Origin: Pseudomonadota bacterium
GTDB lineage: Bacteria > Pseudomonadota > Alphaproteobacteria > Rhodospirillales > 2-02-FULL-58-16
Assembly (NCBI GenBank): GCA_022545455.1
Contig: JACZQZ010000007.1
Location: forward strand, 1-43,236
Direction: 5' to 3'
Length of the DNA: 43,236 nucleotides
Shown in pieces: positions 20,261-28,095 of the stretch. The number at the start of each line of letters is the position of its first letter. Position 1 is the first letter of the stretch. A program made the translations under genes and the position numbers. Under the pieces are notes generated by a model. That model was not told where the DNA came from. It worked only from the letters and a program-made list of their open reading frames with translations, and did not search any database.

Positions 20261-20860
20261 ATGACCAGGACCATCCAGTACTATTACTCCCTCAACTCGC
20301 CCTGGACCTATCTGGGCGGCGTGCGGTTGGAGGAAACGGCCCGCCGCCACGGGGCGACCATCGACCACAAGCCGGTAAGCCTGCAGGAGGTCTTCCCCGT
20401 CTCGGGCGGCCTGCCGTTGGGCAAGCGCGCGCCCCAGCGCCAGGCCTACCGCCTGGCTGAACTGGCACGCTGGCGGGACTTCCTGGGGATGCCGCTGAAT
20501 TTGCAACCCCAGTACTTTCCGGCCGCCGAGTGGCCGGCGGCGGGCATGGTGATCGCGGCCAGACAAGGCGATCAGGATTGCGGCAGGCTGACCAACGCCA
20601 TCCTGAAGGCGGTCTGGGTCGAGGAACGGAACATCGCCGACACCGGGACCCTCAGGACCATCGCCGGCGAGATCGGCATGGACGGCGACGCCCTGCTGGA
20701 GGCGGCCGAAAGCGCACCGGTGGCCGCCGAATACGAAGCCAACACCGCCGAAGCCATCGAGCGCGGCGTGTTCGGCGCGCCCACCTACGTCTTCGACGAC
20801 CAGATGTTCTGGGGCCAGGACCGGCTCGATTTCCTGGACAGGGCGCTGGCGGACAAATGA
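20261..20860 (+). CDS. DsbA-fold 2-hydroxychromene-2-carboxylate isomerase-like protein
   Basis: The 199-residue protein has the thioredoxin/glutathione S-transferase kappa-like fold of HCCA isomerases. YYYSLNSPWTYLGG at the N-terminus has Ser in place of the redox Cys. Also seen are PVSLQEVFPVSGGLPLGKRAP, FPAAEWPAAGMVIAA and a C-terminal GVFGAPTYVFDDQMFWGQDRLDFL. Characterised members isomerise hydroxychromene carboxylate in naphthalene catabolism with glutathione, but many homologues lie outside such pathways. No aromatic degradation genes are adjacent, so the physiological substrate is open. AGGGGAGG precedes the ATG. Confidence 0.9.
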   Translation: MTRTIQYYYSLNSPWTYLGGVRLEETARRHGATIDHKPVSLQEVFPVSGGLPLGKRAPQRQAYRLAELARWRDFLGMPLNLQPQYFPAAEWPAAGMVIAARQGDQDCGRLTNAILKAVWVEERNIADTGTLRTIAGEIGMDGDALLEAAESAPVAAEYEANTAEAIERGVFGAPTYVFDDQMFWGQDRLDFLDRALADK

Positions 20861-21000
20861 CTCCGGCGCCGCGCCCTTAGACTCCCCGAAAAAGTCCTGC
20901 TAACCGGCACCCGCCCGGCCATCGGCGGGATGCCCGCGCCGCCTGCCGGCACAGGTGGTGATAGCGCTTCCCCGCGCGCCGTGACCCCCGAAGGAACCCC

Positions 21001-21193
21001 GGAGGCACCATCCGCGCCCCGGCACGGTTGTGTAACCCCTCTAGGCGGGTCTCCCGGGATTCGGTATTTTAACGGTCGGGTTCCGCAACCAGGGGAACAT
21101 AGTGGAGGGAAGTATACGATGCCCGAAAAAGGAATCTACATCGGGGGCAGGCCGGCGGGCGGACCGCTTCCGCAGGAGTGCCTACGGAGATGA
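21001..21193 (+). pseudogene. Duplicated leader and remnant of the 22746-type gene (24-codon peptide)
   Basis: Positions 21001-21118 match 22628-22745 without any gap and with about nine mismatches in 118 nt, including GGAGGGAAGTATACG before the ATG. The reading frame (ATG 21119) starts MPEKGIYIG, against MLEKGIYIE in the full gene. It then jumps to GGRPAGGPL, resembling residues 43-51 (GGPPAGKSL), so about 35 codons seem deleted. It ends after 24 codons at TGA 21191-21193. The stop overlaps the ATG of the next gene as ATGA. It is thus either a decayed copy or a working leader peptide that couples translation. Confidence 0.75.
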
Positions 21194-21882
21194 AGGCGTT
21201 CGTGCGAACGGCGTTGGTCATGGCGGCTCTCGGACTGGGTGCCGCGATGGCCGCACTGCCCACTCCTTCCCTGGGCGCGCGCGCAATCCCGAACGACGCG
21301 GACGTTGCGGAATTCACCATCATGGGACACCGCTTCCGCATCCCCAGGGTCTACCTTTCGGAATCTCACCAAGTCGTGGAACGCACCCCCGAATACAAGG
21401 GGGACTCGGTTCTCATGGAGGCCGCCCTGCCGGACCTTGTCCCCATCACCGAGCGGGACACCGATTACTACAAATGGGGCAAGGGTCGTTCCGACGTAAT
21501 CACCTTCCATATTTCGGCGGAGCCCGGCCATGCGGGACCGGACGAGGATTACTTCAAGCAAGATTACCTGAGGAAATGCGGCGGTCCGAAGAACGGGTAT
21601 CTGGTGTGCCCCCACAGATCTGAACTTTTCGAGCACCGTGAGGTTCTTGTGCGGGTTGAAGGGAAACGCAGGCTTGCCTTCGAATGCACGAAGGAGGGCG
21701 CCAGGCCCTCTCCCCACTGCAGAATAACTCTGCCACTTCTGGACAATGTCGAGCTCTATATCTCATTTTCGAGAAAGCATTTCGGCGATGCGGACCGCAT
21801 CCTCGCGCGGGTTTACGACCTGGTCTGCAGCTTCCTCGTGGCCGGCCCCGCGCGGGAACTCACCGTCAACCACTGCGACTAG
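21190..21882 (+). CDS. Secreted protein of unknown function
   Basis: I do not recognise this 230-residue protein. It has a clear signal peptide (MKAFVRTALVMAALGLGAAMA, cleavage near ALA or ARA). The mature part has FTIMGHRFRIPRVYL, an acidic ERDTDYYKWGKG stretch and six cysteines that could form disulfides, four of them in KCGGPKNGYLVCPH and ECTKEGARPSPHC. No repeat or membrane helix is seen. I prefer ATG 21190 to GTG 21178 because AGGAG is 11 nt away and the upstream 24-codon frame ends on it (ATGA). The promoter is a duplicate of that of the 22746 gene, so the two may be co-regulated. An exported inhibitor, immunity or wall-associated protein is possible, but this is inference. Confidence 0.75.
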   Translation: MKAFVRTALVMAALGLGAAMAALPTPSLGARAIPNDADVAEFTIMGHRFRIPRVYLSESHQVVERTPEYKGDSVLMEAALPDLVPITERDTDYYKWGKGRSDVITFHISAEPGHAGPDEDYFKQDYLRKCGGPKNGYLVCPHRSELFEHREVLVRVEGKRRLAFECTKEGARPSPHCRITLPLLDNVELYISFSRKHFGDADRILARVYDLVCSFLVAGPARELTVNHCD

Positions 21883-21900
21883 ACCAACCAAACGGAGGAT

Positions 21901-22068
21901 ATGTTGAAAAACGACACGGATTTACAGGCCGTCCTCGATCGGGGGAAGGCGTTGCTGGACAAAGGCGACGTGGCCGGATACTGGAACCTCATGTCCCGAC
22001 ACAGCGGCTTCGCCCGGCTTGCCGGGGACGTAGCGAGCGGCTCAGAGACCGATGAAAAGGGTGCTTAG
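21901..22068 (+). CDS. Short truncated ORF (55 aa), effector-like N-terminal segment
   Basis: Too short for the track, this frame follows the secreted protein gene by 18 nt and has GGAGG just before its ATG/TTG. The product starts MLKNDTDLQAVLDRGKALLD and continues KGDVAGYWNLMSRHSGFARLAGDVAS. I associate the GDVAGYWNLMSRHSGFARLAGDV pattern with the beginnings of larger exported or toxin-like proteins, from memory only. It then runs into unrelated residues and stops at 22068, overlapping by 27 nt the end of the convergent membrane-protein gene. The simplest reading is a gene cut off by rearrangement. Confidence 0.5.
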   Translation: MLKNDTDLQAVLDRGKALLDKGDVAGYWNLMSRHSGFARLAGDVASGSETDEKGA

Positions 22069-22563
22069 GACGACAACGCTGAGCATCCACACGAACACGC
22101 CGCTGAAAACCACCACGCCAAGCCGTCTTTCGAGGGACCGGCTGCCGAATATCAAGGAAAATTGCCGCGATCCCAGCAGCCGCGCCTCCAGGAAAATCAG
22201 GATCAGGGCGATCCCTCCCCAAATCAGAAAATGTGCGCCCCTTACATCGAAATGATACCTAAACGCCATAATCAACCCTGCGGTGAAGAGAAACGGCGCG
22301 GGAAGAATGAGTGCGCCGTGAAGAATAAACGTCGGCCGCCGGACATCGCGAATCGGCCGGCGCGAGAGGCGGCAGAAAAGCCAAAGATGGGCAACCATCG
22401 AGAGCAATAAAATAAGGACGAAGACGGTGAGCACGGAGTACAGCGGTTCCGTGGGCGAATCGCCAATCCACGCCGACCCGGCCCAGATCACTCCAACCCC
22501 GGTGGCCATCACGAACAGGAAAACCCAGGCCAGGAATCGCACCGGATCGCGTTTTCCCGTCAT
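22042..22563 (-). CDS. Five-helix integral membrane protein of unknown function
   Basis: The 173-residue product has a basic N-terminus and five hydrophobic segments, at about residues 10-30, 42-63, 78-101, 112-130 and 148-172. Short loops rich in Arg (CRLSRRPIRDVRRP, GSRSLERRLG) probably lie on the cytosolic side. I recognise no family. It is transcribed against its neighbours, is lower in GC than the housekeeping genes around, and overlaps the truncated ORF at 22042-22068. In this setting it could be an immunity-type membrane protein, but there is no direct sign of that. Confidence 0.65.
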   Translation of the reverse strand: MTGKRDPVRFLAWVFLFVMATGVGVIWAGSAWIGDSPTEPLYSVLTVFVLILLLSMVAHLWLFCRLSRRPIRDVRRPTFILHGALILPAPFLFTAGLIMAFRYHFDVRGAHFLIWGGIALILIFLEARLLGSRQFSLIFGSRSLERRLGVVVFSGVFVWMLSVVVLSTLFIGL

Positions 22564-22627
22564 CTTTTTTCCTTGAATTCCGATTGCCCCCTCCCGTCAC
22601 GCGCACCGCAACCGCCGAATGAAACCC

Positions 22628-22745
22628 GGAGGCACCATCCGCGCCCCGGCACGGTTGCGTAACCCGTCTAGGCGGGTCTCCCGGAATTTAGTATTTTAAC
22701 GGTCAGGTTCCACAACCAGGGGAACATATTGGAGGGAAGTATACG
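22628..22745 (+). promoter_or_regulatory. Leader of the two-domain protein gene, duplicated at 21001-21118
   Basis: This 118-nt leader is about 93 percent identical to 21001-21118 and contains AT-rich GTATTTTAACGG around 22690 and a strong GGAGGGA Shine-Dalgarno. It also contains a short CTAGGCGGGTCTCCCGG stretch able to fold. Keeping the whole leader intact in both copies suggests that it holds the promoter and perhaps an RNA element. Confidence 0.6.
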
Positions 22746-24200
22746 ATGCTCGAAAAAGGAATCTACATCGAAATCAAGTCGGTGCAATTGACCGATGACA
22801 TTGGCGTGTTCGGCAAACTGCATTCCTATCTGGTCTTTCGCGACGGCAAAGGCAATGCCCGCGTCATCCGCGGGGGACCGCCGGCGGGCAAATCGCTCAA
22901 GGCGTTTGCAAAGGCCGCCGCCGGCGGCGACATCGAAGTCCAGGCCGACGTTGCCTTGCAACGGTCGAAGGACAGATACGGACCCGACGACACGCCGCAA
23001 TCCCGCCATGCCCGCAAGCTGGACCTTGGCGGCCGTGAGCCGGAGGAAGTCTGGAAAGGCATGGTCGAAAGGGCGAAGGCGATCAACGGGGCCGAGATAG
23101 ACTATGACGTGATCACACAGAACAGCAATTCGGTGACGCGCGCGGCGTTGGAAGCGGGTGGCGTCGATCCCAACAAATCCATCCCGGCCGGCATCGATAA
23201 GGGCGACCTCACCGGGTTCGACAACGATCTCTCGAAGCCTAAAGATATTTTCGACACGATGTTCGACGAGAAAGACGACGAACCCCTGGACGACCCCAAC
23301 CTGGCTTCCCGGGACGATGGAGACGGCAAGGAAAAACGCACCGCCGTCTTCCGTGCCCGGCGCGAAACGGCCCTCACCCGGAAATTCGGCGCCGACGCCG
23401 ACGATCTAAGGAATTCATCTCCCGAGGCCCGCAAGTTCCTGGACGCCGTGGCCAAGCCCGGCAGCAAGGCCGATGAAATCCTCCTCAAGCCCGTCTCCAA
23501 ATGGACCGACGACGAACTCGGTGTGGTCATGGGCACCCGCCTCGACCTGCCGTCGGGCCACCCGGAGCGCAACCGGATGGCGGACAAGGAGACCGAGTTC
23601 TTCAAGCGCTTCCATAGCGCCGGCACGACCCCTCCCATCCCCAAGGACCCCACCCCGGCCCGGGCACCGGACGGCGGCGACTTGGCGTCCGCCCTCAGGC
23701 GCGTCGGCGCCCAAGTGGTGCGCGCCGCCGGCAGGGACGGCCTGCCGCCGGCGCTCCGCGACCTGCAGCGGGGCATCAACTTCAAGCGCGACGCGGCGTC
23801 GACGTTGACGGTGGACGGCGCCTTCGGCCCACGCACCCGTTCCGCGCTCAGGCGCGCCACGGCCGACCTGGGGTCGGCCGGAGTGGAGCGGTTGTTGGCG
23901 CTCGGGCGCTTCCATGGTTTCGCCGAGAACGCGGAGCGCGACGGGCCCGCCGGTCTCGAGGGCACCCTGGAGGCCGTCTTCGCGGGTTCGGGGCGCACCC
24001 GGGCAAGGCCCGTCGGGGCGCTCAAGCGCATGCTCAACGACCTGGGCCAGATCCACTTCGGCCGCGACGCCTGGAAGCCGCTCGACGACGGCGGGGGGCG
24101 GATCGGACCCGAGACCACGTCGGCCTTCGCCAAGGTCCTGCGGGCCGCCGGGCCGAAGCTGCTCACCGAGCGCTTCGGCCGCTTCCTGGGAATCCTCTGA
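22746..24200 (+). CDS. Two-domain protein: unknown N-terminal domain plus peptidoglycan-binding-like repeats
   Basis: A 484-residue protein that I cannot name. Residues 1-140 look like a compact domain: FGKLHSYLVFRDGKGNARVIRGGP (H26), then DLGGREPEEVWKGMVERAKAING and YDVITQNSNSVTRAALEAGG (N126-S129). The HxY...NSNS pattern recalls papain/NlpC-like peptidase folds with a substituted or rearranged site; I saw no Cys in this part. A charged Asp/Lys-rich linker (~150-310) follows. The C-terminal part has two related modules, LQRGINFKRDAASTLTVDGA plus FGPRTRSAL, and LKRMLNDLGQ plus GGRIGPETTSAF, resembling peptidoglycan-binding domain 3. There is no signal peptide, so export would need a dedicated secretion system. 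A wall-targeted effector or endolysin-like role is inference. Confidence 0.72.
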   Translation: MLEKGIYIEIKSVQLTDDIGVFGKLHSYLVFRDGKGNARVIRGGPPAGKSLKAFAKAAAGGDIEVQADVALQRSKDRYGPDDTPQSRHARKLDLGGREPEEVWKGMVERAKAINGAEIDYDVITQNSNSVTRAALEAGGVDPNKSIPAGIDKGDLTGFDNDLSKPKDIFDTMFDEKDDEPLDDPNLASRDDGDGKEKRTAVFRARRETALTRKFGADADDLRNSSPEARKFLDAVAKPGSKADEILLKPVSKWTDDELGVVMGTRLDLPSGHPERNRMADKETEFFKRFHSAGTTPPIPKDPTPARAPDGGDLASALRRVGAQVVRAAGRDGLPPALRDLQRGINFKRDAASTLTVDGAFGPRTRSALRRATADLGSAGVERLLALGRFHGFAENAERDGPAGLEGTLEAVFAGSGRTRARPVGALKRMLNDLGQIHFGRDAWKPLDDGGGRIGPETTSAFAKVLRAAGPKLLTERFGRFLGIL

Positions 24201-24411
24201 GCGGGACGGGTGGGGCCGCGCCGGGGCGAAGAAAACGGCGCGGCGCGGACCTACGCTTCGGCATCGTGACGGAAGCTGCTTGTGGCGAGCGCTGCGGCGC
24301 GGGCTTAGGGCACACGGCCCCAGGAAAAAGCGGGAGGTCAGGGGACTTACGCGCCCCCGCCCGGCGTAGCCGCTATCCGTTGAGGGCTCGCCAACCCCCG
24401 CAACCCCGCCC
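24201..24411. other. Gap between the two-domain protein gene and phaB
   Basis: About 210 GC-rich nt separate the convergent genes. I see no clear terminator with a T-run and no further reading frame of substance. Confidence 0.4.
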
Positions 24412-25137
24412 TCAGGCCATGTACTGGCCGCCGTTGACCGAGAGGGTGGACCCGGTGATGAAGCCGGCCTCGTCGGCGGCCAGGAAAACGACGCACCGGG
24501 CCACCTCTTCCGGTTCGCCCAGGCGGCCGACCGGAATGTAGGCGAGGATCTTGGTTTTCAGCACCTCTTCGGGCACGGCGCGCACCATTTCGGTGCCGAT
24601 GTATCCGGGCGCGACGGCGTTCACGGTGACGCCCTTGGCGGCGTTCTCCTGGGCCGCGGCCTTGGTGAAGCCGATGATCCCGGCCTTGGCGGCGGAGTAG
24701 TTGGACTGGCCGAACTGACCCTTCTGGCCGTTGATCGAGCTGATGGTGATGATGCGGCCGAAGCCGCGTTCGCGCATGCCCCCGATGACGGCGCGGGTCA
24801 TGTTGAAGACGCTGCTTAAGTTGGTGTCGATCACCGCCGACCATTGCTCGTGGGTCATCTTGTGGAGCGTCGCGTCCCGGGTGATGCCGGCGTTGTTGGC
24901 CAGCACCTCGACCGGGCCCAGGTCGGCCTCGATCCGGGCGACGGCCTCGGCGCAGGCGGCGAAGTCGCCGACATCGAACTTGTAGACGGGAATGCCGGTA
25001 TCGGCGGTGAAGGCGTTCGCGGCGTCGTCGTTGCCGGCGTAGGTCGCCGCCACGTTGTGGCCGGCGTCCTTCAGGGCCTCCGAGATTGCGCGGCCGATGC
25101 CGCGCGTGCCGCCCGTGACGATCGCTACACGGCCCAT
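24412..25137 (-). CDS. phaB: Acetoacetyl-CoA reductase (PHB synthesis)
   Basis: Reduces acetoacetyl-CoA to (R)-3-hydroxybutyryl-CoA with NADPH, the second step of PHB synthesis. The 241-residue short-chain dehydrogenase has the cofactor loop VTGGTRGIG, LANNAGITRDATLHKM and the catalytic set in TISSINGQKGQFGQSNYSAAKAG (Ser, Tyr, Lys). It also has the PhaB-specific VNAVAPGYIGTEMVRAVPEEV and ends LSVNGGQYMA. AGGAGG lies a few bases upstream of the ATG. It follows phaA by 86 nt on the same strand. Confidence 0.96.
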   Translation of the reverse strand: MGRVAIVTGGTRGIGRAISEALKDAGHNVAATYAGNDDAANAFTADTGIPVYKFDVGDFAACAEAVARIEADLGPVEVLANNAGITRDATLHKMTHEQWSAVIDTNLSSVFNMTRAVIGGMRERGFGRIITISSINGQKGQFGQSNYSAAKAGIIGFTKAAAQENAAKGVTVNAVAPGYIGTEMVRAVPEEVLKTKILAYIPVGRLGEPEEVARCVVFLAADEAGFITGSTLSVNGGQYMA

Positions 25138-25223
25138 TCTATCCTCCTGTTTTTTTTGGAAAACCGTTCGACGAAATGTGTGCGGAGCCGCCGGGGCGCC
25201 GCGCGCTCAGATGTGCCCCGCGT

Positions 25224-26399
<1,176 letters not shown>

Positions 26400-26451
26400 T
26401 GGATGTCTCCTCGATCAGGATCCGCAGCGGTTGGTGCGCGGCGTGGCGGCC

Positions 26452-26480
26452 GTTATAGGGCCGCCCGGACGCCGAAACAA
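26452..26480 (-). promoter_or_regulatory. Sigma-70 promoter of phaA-phaB
   Basis: On the minus strand TTGTTT (26480-26475), 17 nt, TATAAC (26457-26452). The predicted leader is about 45 nt. It separates phaAB from the upstream phaC unit. Confidence 0.7.
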
Positions 26481-26485
26481 GGGAC

Positions 26486-26500
26486 GGAATGCTGCACCGC
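26486..26500 (+). promoter_or_regulatory. Candidate PhaR operator at phaA-phaB
   Basis: GGAATGCTGCACCGC lies six bases upstream of the -35 hexamer of phaAB and ends 12 nt from the phaC stop. Fourteen of fifteen positions match the phasin-promoter site at 3593. Confidence 0.6.
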
Positions 26501-26511
26501 GAAAAAAATTT

Positions 26512-27801
26512 TCAGGTCATGGCCGCCTTCAACCAGCGCGCCAGGGGTCCGTACAAAATCGTCGCCGCGCGGCCGCCGGCGACCATGCCGATATGGCCGG
26601 CGCCGAGCACCCGGCGCTCCGCCCGCGGCAGGGCCTCGGCGAGCGGCGCCGCCGACGCGGGCGGCACGATGTGGTCCTTGCCCGGGATCATCACCAGCGA
26701 CCGTGCCTGCACCTCGGCCGGCAGCACCGGCCGGCCGGCGATGCGCCAGGCGCCGCGCGCCGGCCTGTTTTCCACGTACCAGCCGACCAGGCATTCGTGC
26801 GCCACCGGCCCGGCCAGGGGCACCCCGTCGTTGAGCCAGTCCTCGAGGACGACGAAGTGGCGGGCCTTCTGCGAGCGCCCGTCCAGGGCGGCGAACCGTT
26901 GGAACTTGCGCGACGTGAGATAGGGGTCCAGGCTCATGAACATGGCCTGCAGGACATCCACCGGCAGGACGCCGAGATGCTCCATCATCATGGCCAACTG
27001 GGGCGCCATGGCCTTGAGCAGGCGGATCTTGCCCGTCTGGCCGGCGTGGAAATCCCACGGCGTGCCCATGAGGGCGAGCGCGGCGACCCGATCGGGCCTG
27101 CGCTGGGCCAGCGCCAGCGCCAGCAGACCGCCCATGCAGTAGCCGATGACGCCGGCCGGCCGGCCGGCCAGGTCGACGGCCGTGGCCAAGGCCGCTTCCA
27201 GACGCCCGGCGACGTAGTCGGACAGGGTGAAGGCCCGCTCCGCCGCGCCGGGGGCGCCCCAATCCACCAGAAACGGCCGGAACCCGCGCGCCGCCAGGGT
27301 GCGCACGAGGCTGCGTTTTTCGGTAAGATCCAGGATGTAGGCCCGGTTGATCAGCGACGGGACGACCACCAGGGGGACGCCGCCGGCCCCTGTCGCCGCG
27401 CCCGCGCCGTAGTCGAGAAGCCGCGTCGACCCCTCGCTCCACACAACGGGCGGATCGGCCGGCCGCGCCCGGCGGGCATGGCGGCGATAGGCCCGCACCC
27501 CGTCGGCGAATGCGCCGAGCCGCCGGCAGGCCTCGGCGTCGACGGCGCCCGCGAAGGCGTCAGGATCGACGCGGCCGAGATCCTCCCTTAGCGCCGCCGC
27601 GGCCTCGGCGAGTTCCGGCCTCCAGGGCAGCGACCCGCTTTTCAAGGGCCCCAAGGCGGCGCGCGCACTCAGCCAGATCATCGTCTGCAGCGCCACGTGC
27701 AGCGGCAGGGGCCTGGGCCCCGGGGGCACGGCCCGCGGCGCCGGAGGGGCCGGCGTCGGGCTTTTGCTTGGTGTCGGTGCCATCGCGTTTCGGGGTTTCA
27801 C
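26512..27801 (-). CDS. phaC: PHA synthase PhaC-type alpha/beta hydrolase
   Basis: Polymerises (R)-3-hydroxyacyl-CoA into polyhydroxyalkanoate at the granule surface. The frame codes for up to 429 residues. The lipase-like box is GYCMGG with the catalytic Cys (about C222). The triad is completed by Asp in PGKDHIVPP and His in GAGHIGMVAG. VPSLINRAYILDL, the LVDWGAPGAAER stretch and MGTPWDFHAG are PhaC hallmarks. Length and the small partner upstream suggest a class III-like two-subunit enzyme. The first ~30 residues are Pro-rich. The true start is uncertain (GTG 27801, ATG 27783), but family-like sequence is visible from about 27710, so it overlaps the phaE-like frame by at least 150 nt. Confidence 0.85.
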   Translation of the reverse strand: MKPRNAMAPTPSKSPTPAPPAPRAVPPGPRPLPLHVALQTMIWLSARAALGPLKSGSLPWRPELAEAAAALREDLGRVDPDAFAGAVDAEACRRLGAFADGVRAYRRHARRARPADPPVVWSEGSTRLLDYGAGAATGAGGVPLVVVPSLINRAYILDLTEKRSLVRTLAARGFRPFLVDWGAPGAAERAFTLSDYVAGRLEAALATAVDLAGRPAGVIGYCMGGLLALALAQRRPDRVAALALMGTPWDFHAGQTGKIRLLKAMAPQLAMMMEHLGVLPVDVLQAMFMSLDPYLTSRKFQRFAALDGRSQKARHFVVLEDWLNDGVPLAGPVAHECLVGWYVENRPARGAWRIAGRPVLPAEVQARSLVMIPGKDHIVPPASAAPLAEALPRAERRVLGAGHIGMVAGGRAATILYGPLARWLKAAMT

Positions 27802-28000
27802 CGCCCTTTGCCGCGCCTTCGGGCGGCACCGTCGCGGACTGGGCCATGGAGGCGAAGGCGGCGGCGCCCGTATTCATCAACTCGATCGTCCGGGCCATGA
27901 GTTCGGCGACCTCGCGGTCCTCGGCAAGGCCGGCCAACTGCTCCTGCCAAAGGTCCAGGTACCGTTGGGCCAGCCCGTGCAAATCCGGAGGGTCCGACAT
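27560..28000 (-). CDS. PhaE-like PHA synthase accessory subunit
   Basis: The 146-residue product starts MSDPPDLHGLAQRYLDLWQEQLAGLAEDREVAELMARTIELMN. A Pro/Ala/Gly-rich low-complexity linker follows, then a short coiled coil (LGALEKRVAALE) and a basic tail. Architecture and position, immediately upstream of and overlapping phaC, fit the PhaE subunit of class III synthases, though it is shorter than the ~350-residue PhaE of purple sulfur bacteria. Its last 50-80 codons are read in a different frame from phaC. The promoter side has a perfect TATAAT (28033-28028) about 28 nt upstream and a PhaR-like operator behind it. Confidence 0.7.
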   Translation of the reverse strand: MSDPPDLHGLAQRYLDLWQEQLAGLAEDREVAELMARTIELMNTGAAAFASMAQSATVPPEGAAKGGETPKRDGTDTKQKPDAGPSGAAGRAPGAQAPAAARGAADDDLAECARRLGALEKRVAALEAGTRRGRGGAKGGSRPRRS

Positions 28001-28027
28001 GGCCTTTCCACGTGTCCCGCGACAGTC

Positions 28028-28033
28028 ATTATA
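28028..28033 (-). promoter_or_regulatory. Candidate -10 element of phaE-phaC
   Basis: Minus-strand TATAAT about 28 nt upstream of the phaE-like ATG. The -35 region is GC-rich and poor, which suits a regulated promoter. Confidence 0.45.
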
Positions 28034-28060
28034 CCGCGCCCGGCGAGGGCGGGGGAAATT

Positions 28061-28078
28061 TCACTGCAATGCAGCATT
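28061..28078. promoter_or_regulatory. Candidate PhaR operator between phaR and phaE-phaC
   Basis: CTGCAATGCAG (28064-28074) is an exact CTGC-N3-GCAG palindrome, the published PhaR target type. Read on the minus strand it is AATGCTGCATTGC, sharing AATGCTGCA with the sites at the phasin and phaA promoters. It lies 20 nt upstream of the phaR start, allowing autoregulation and control of phaEC. Confidence 0.75.
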
Positions 28079-28095
28079 TTCCGCGAGGCTTTTTT

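Noticed and set aside
20861-24411. Phage or transposon origin of the accessory island
   Set aside because: No integrase, transposase, phage structural gene or attachment repeats were found, so mobility is only inferred from duplication and composition.
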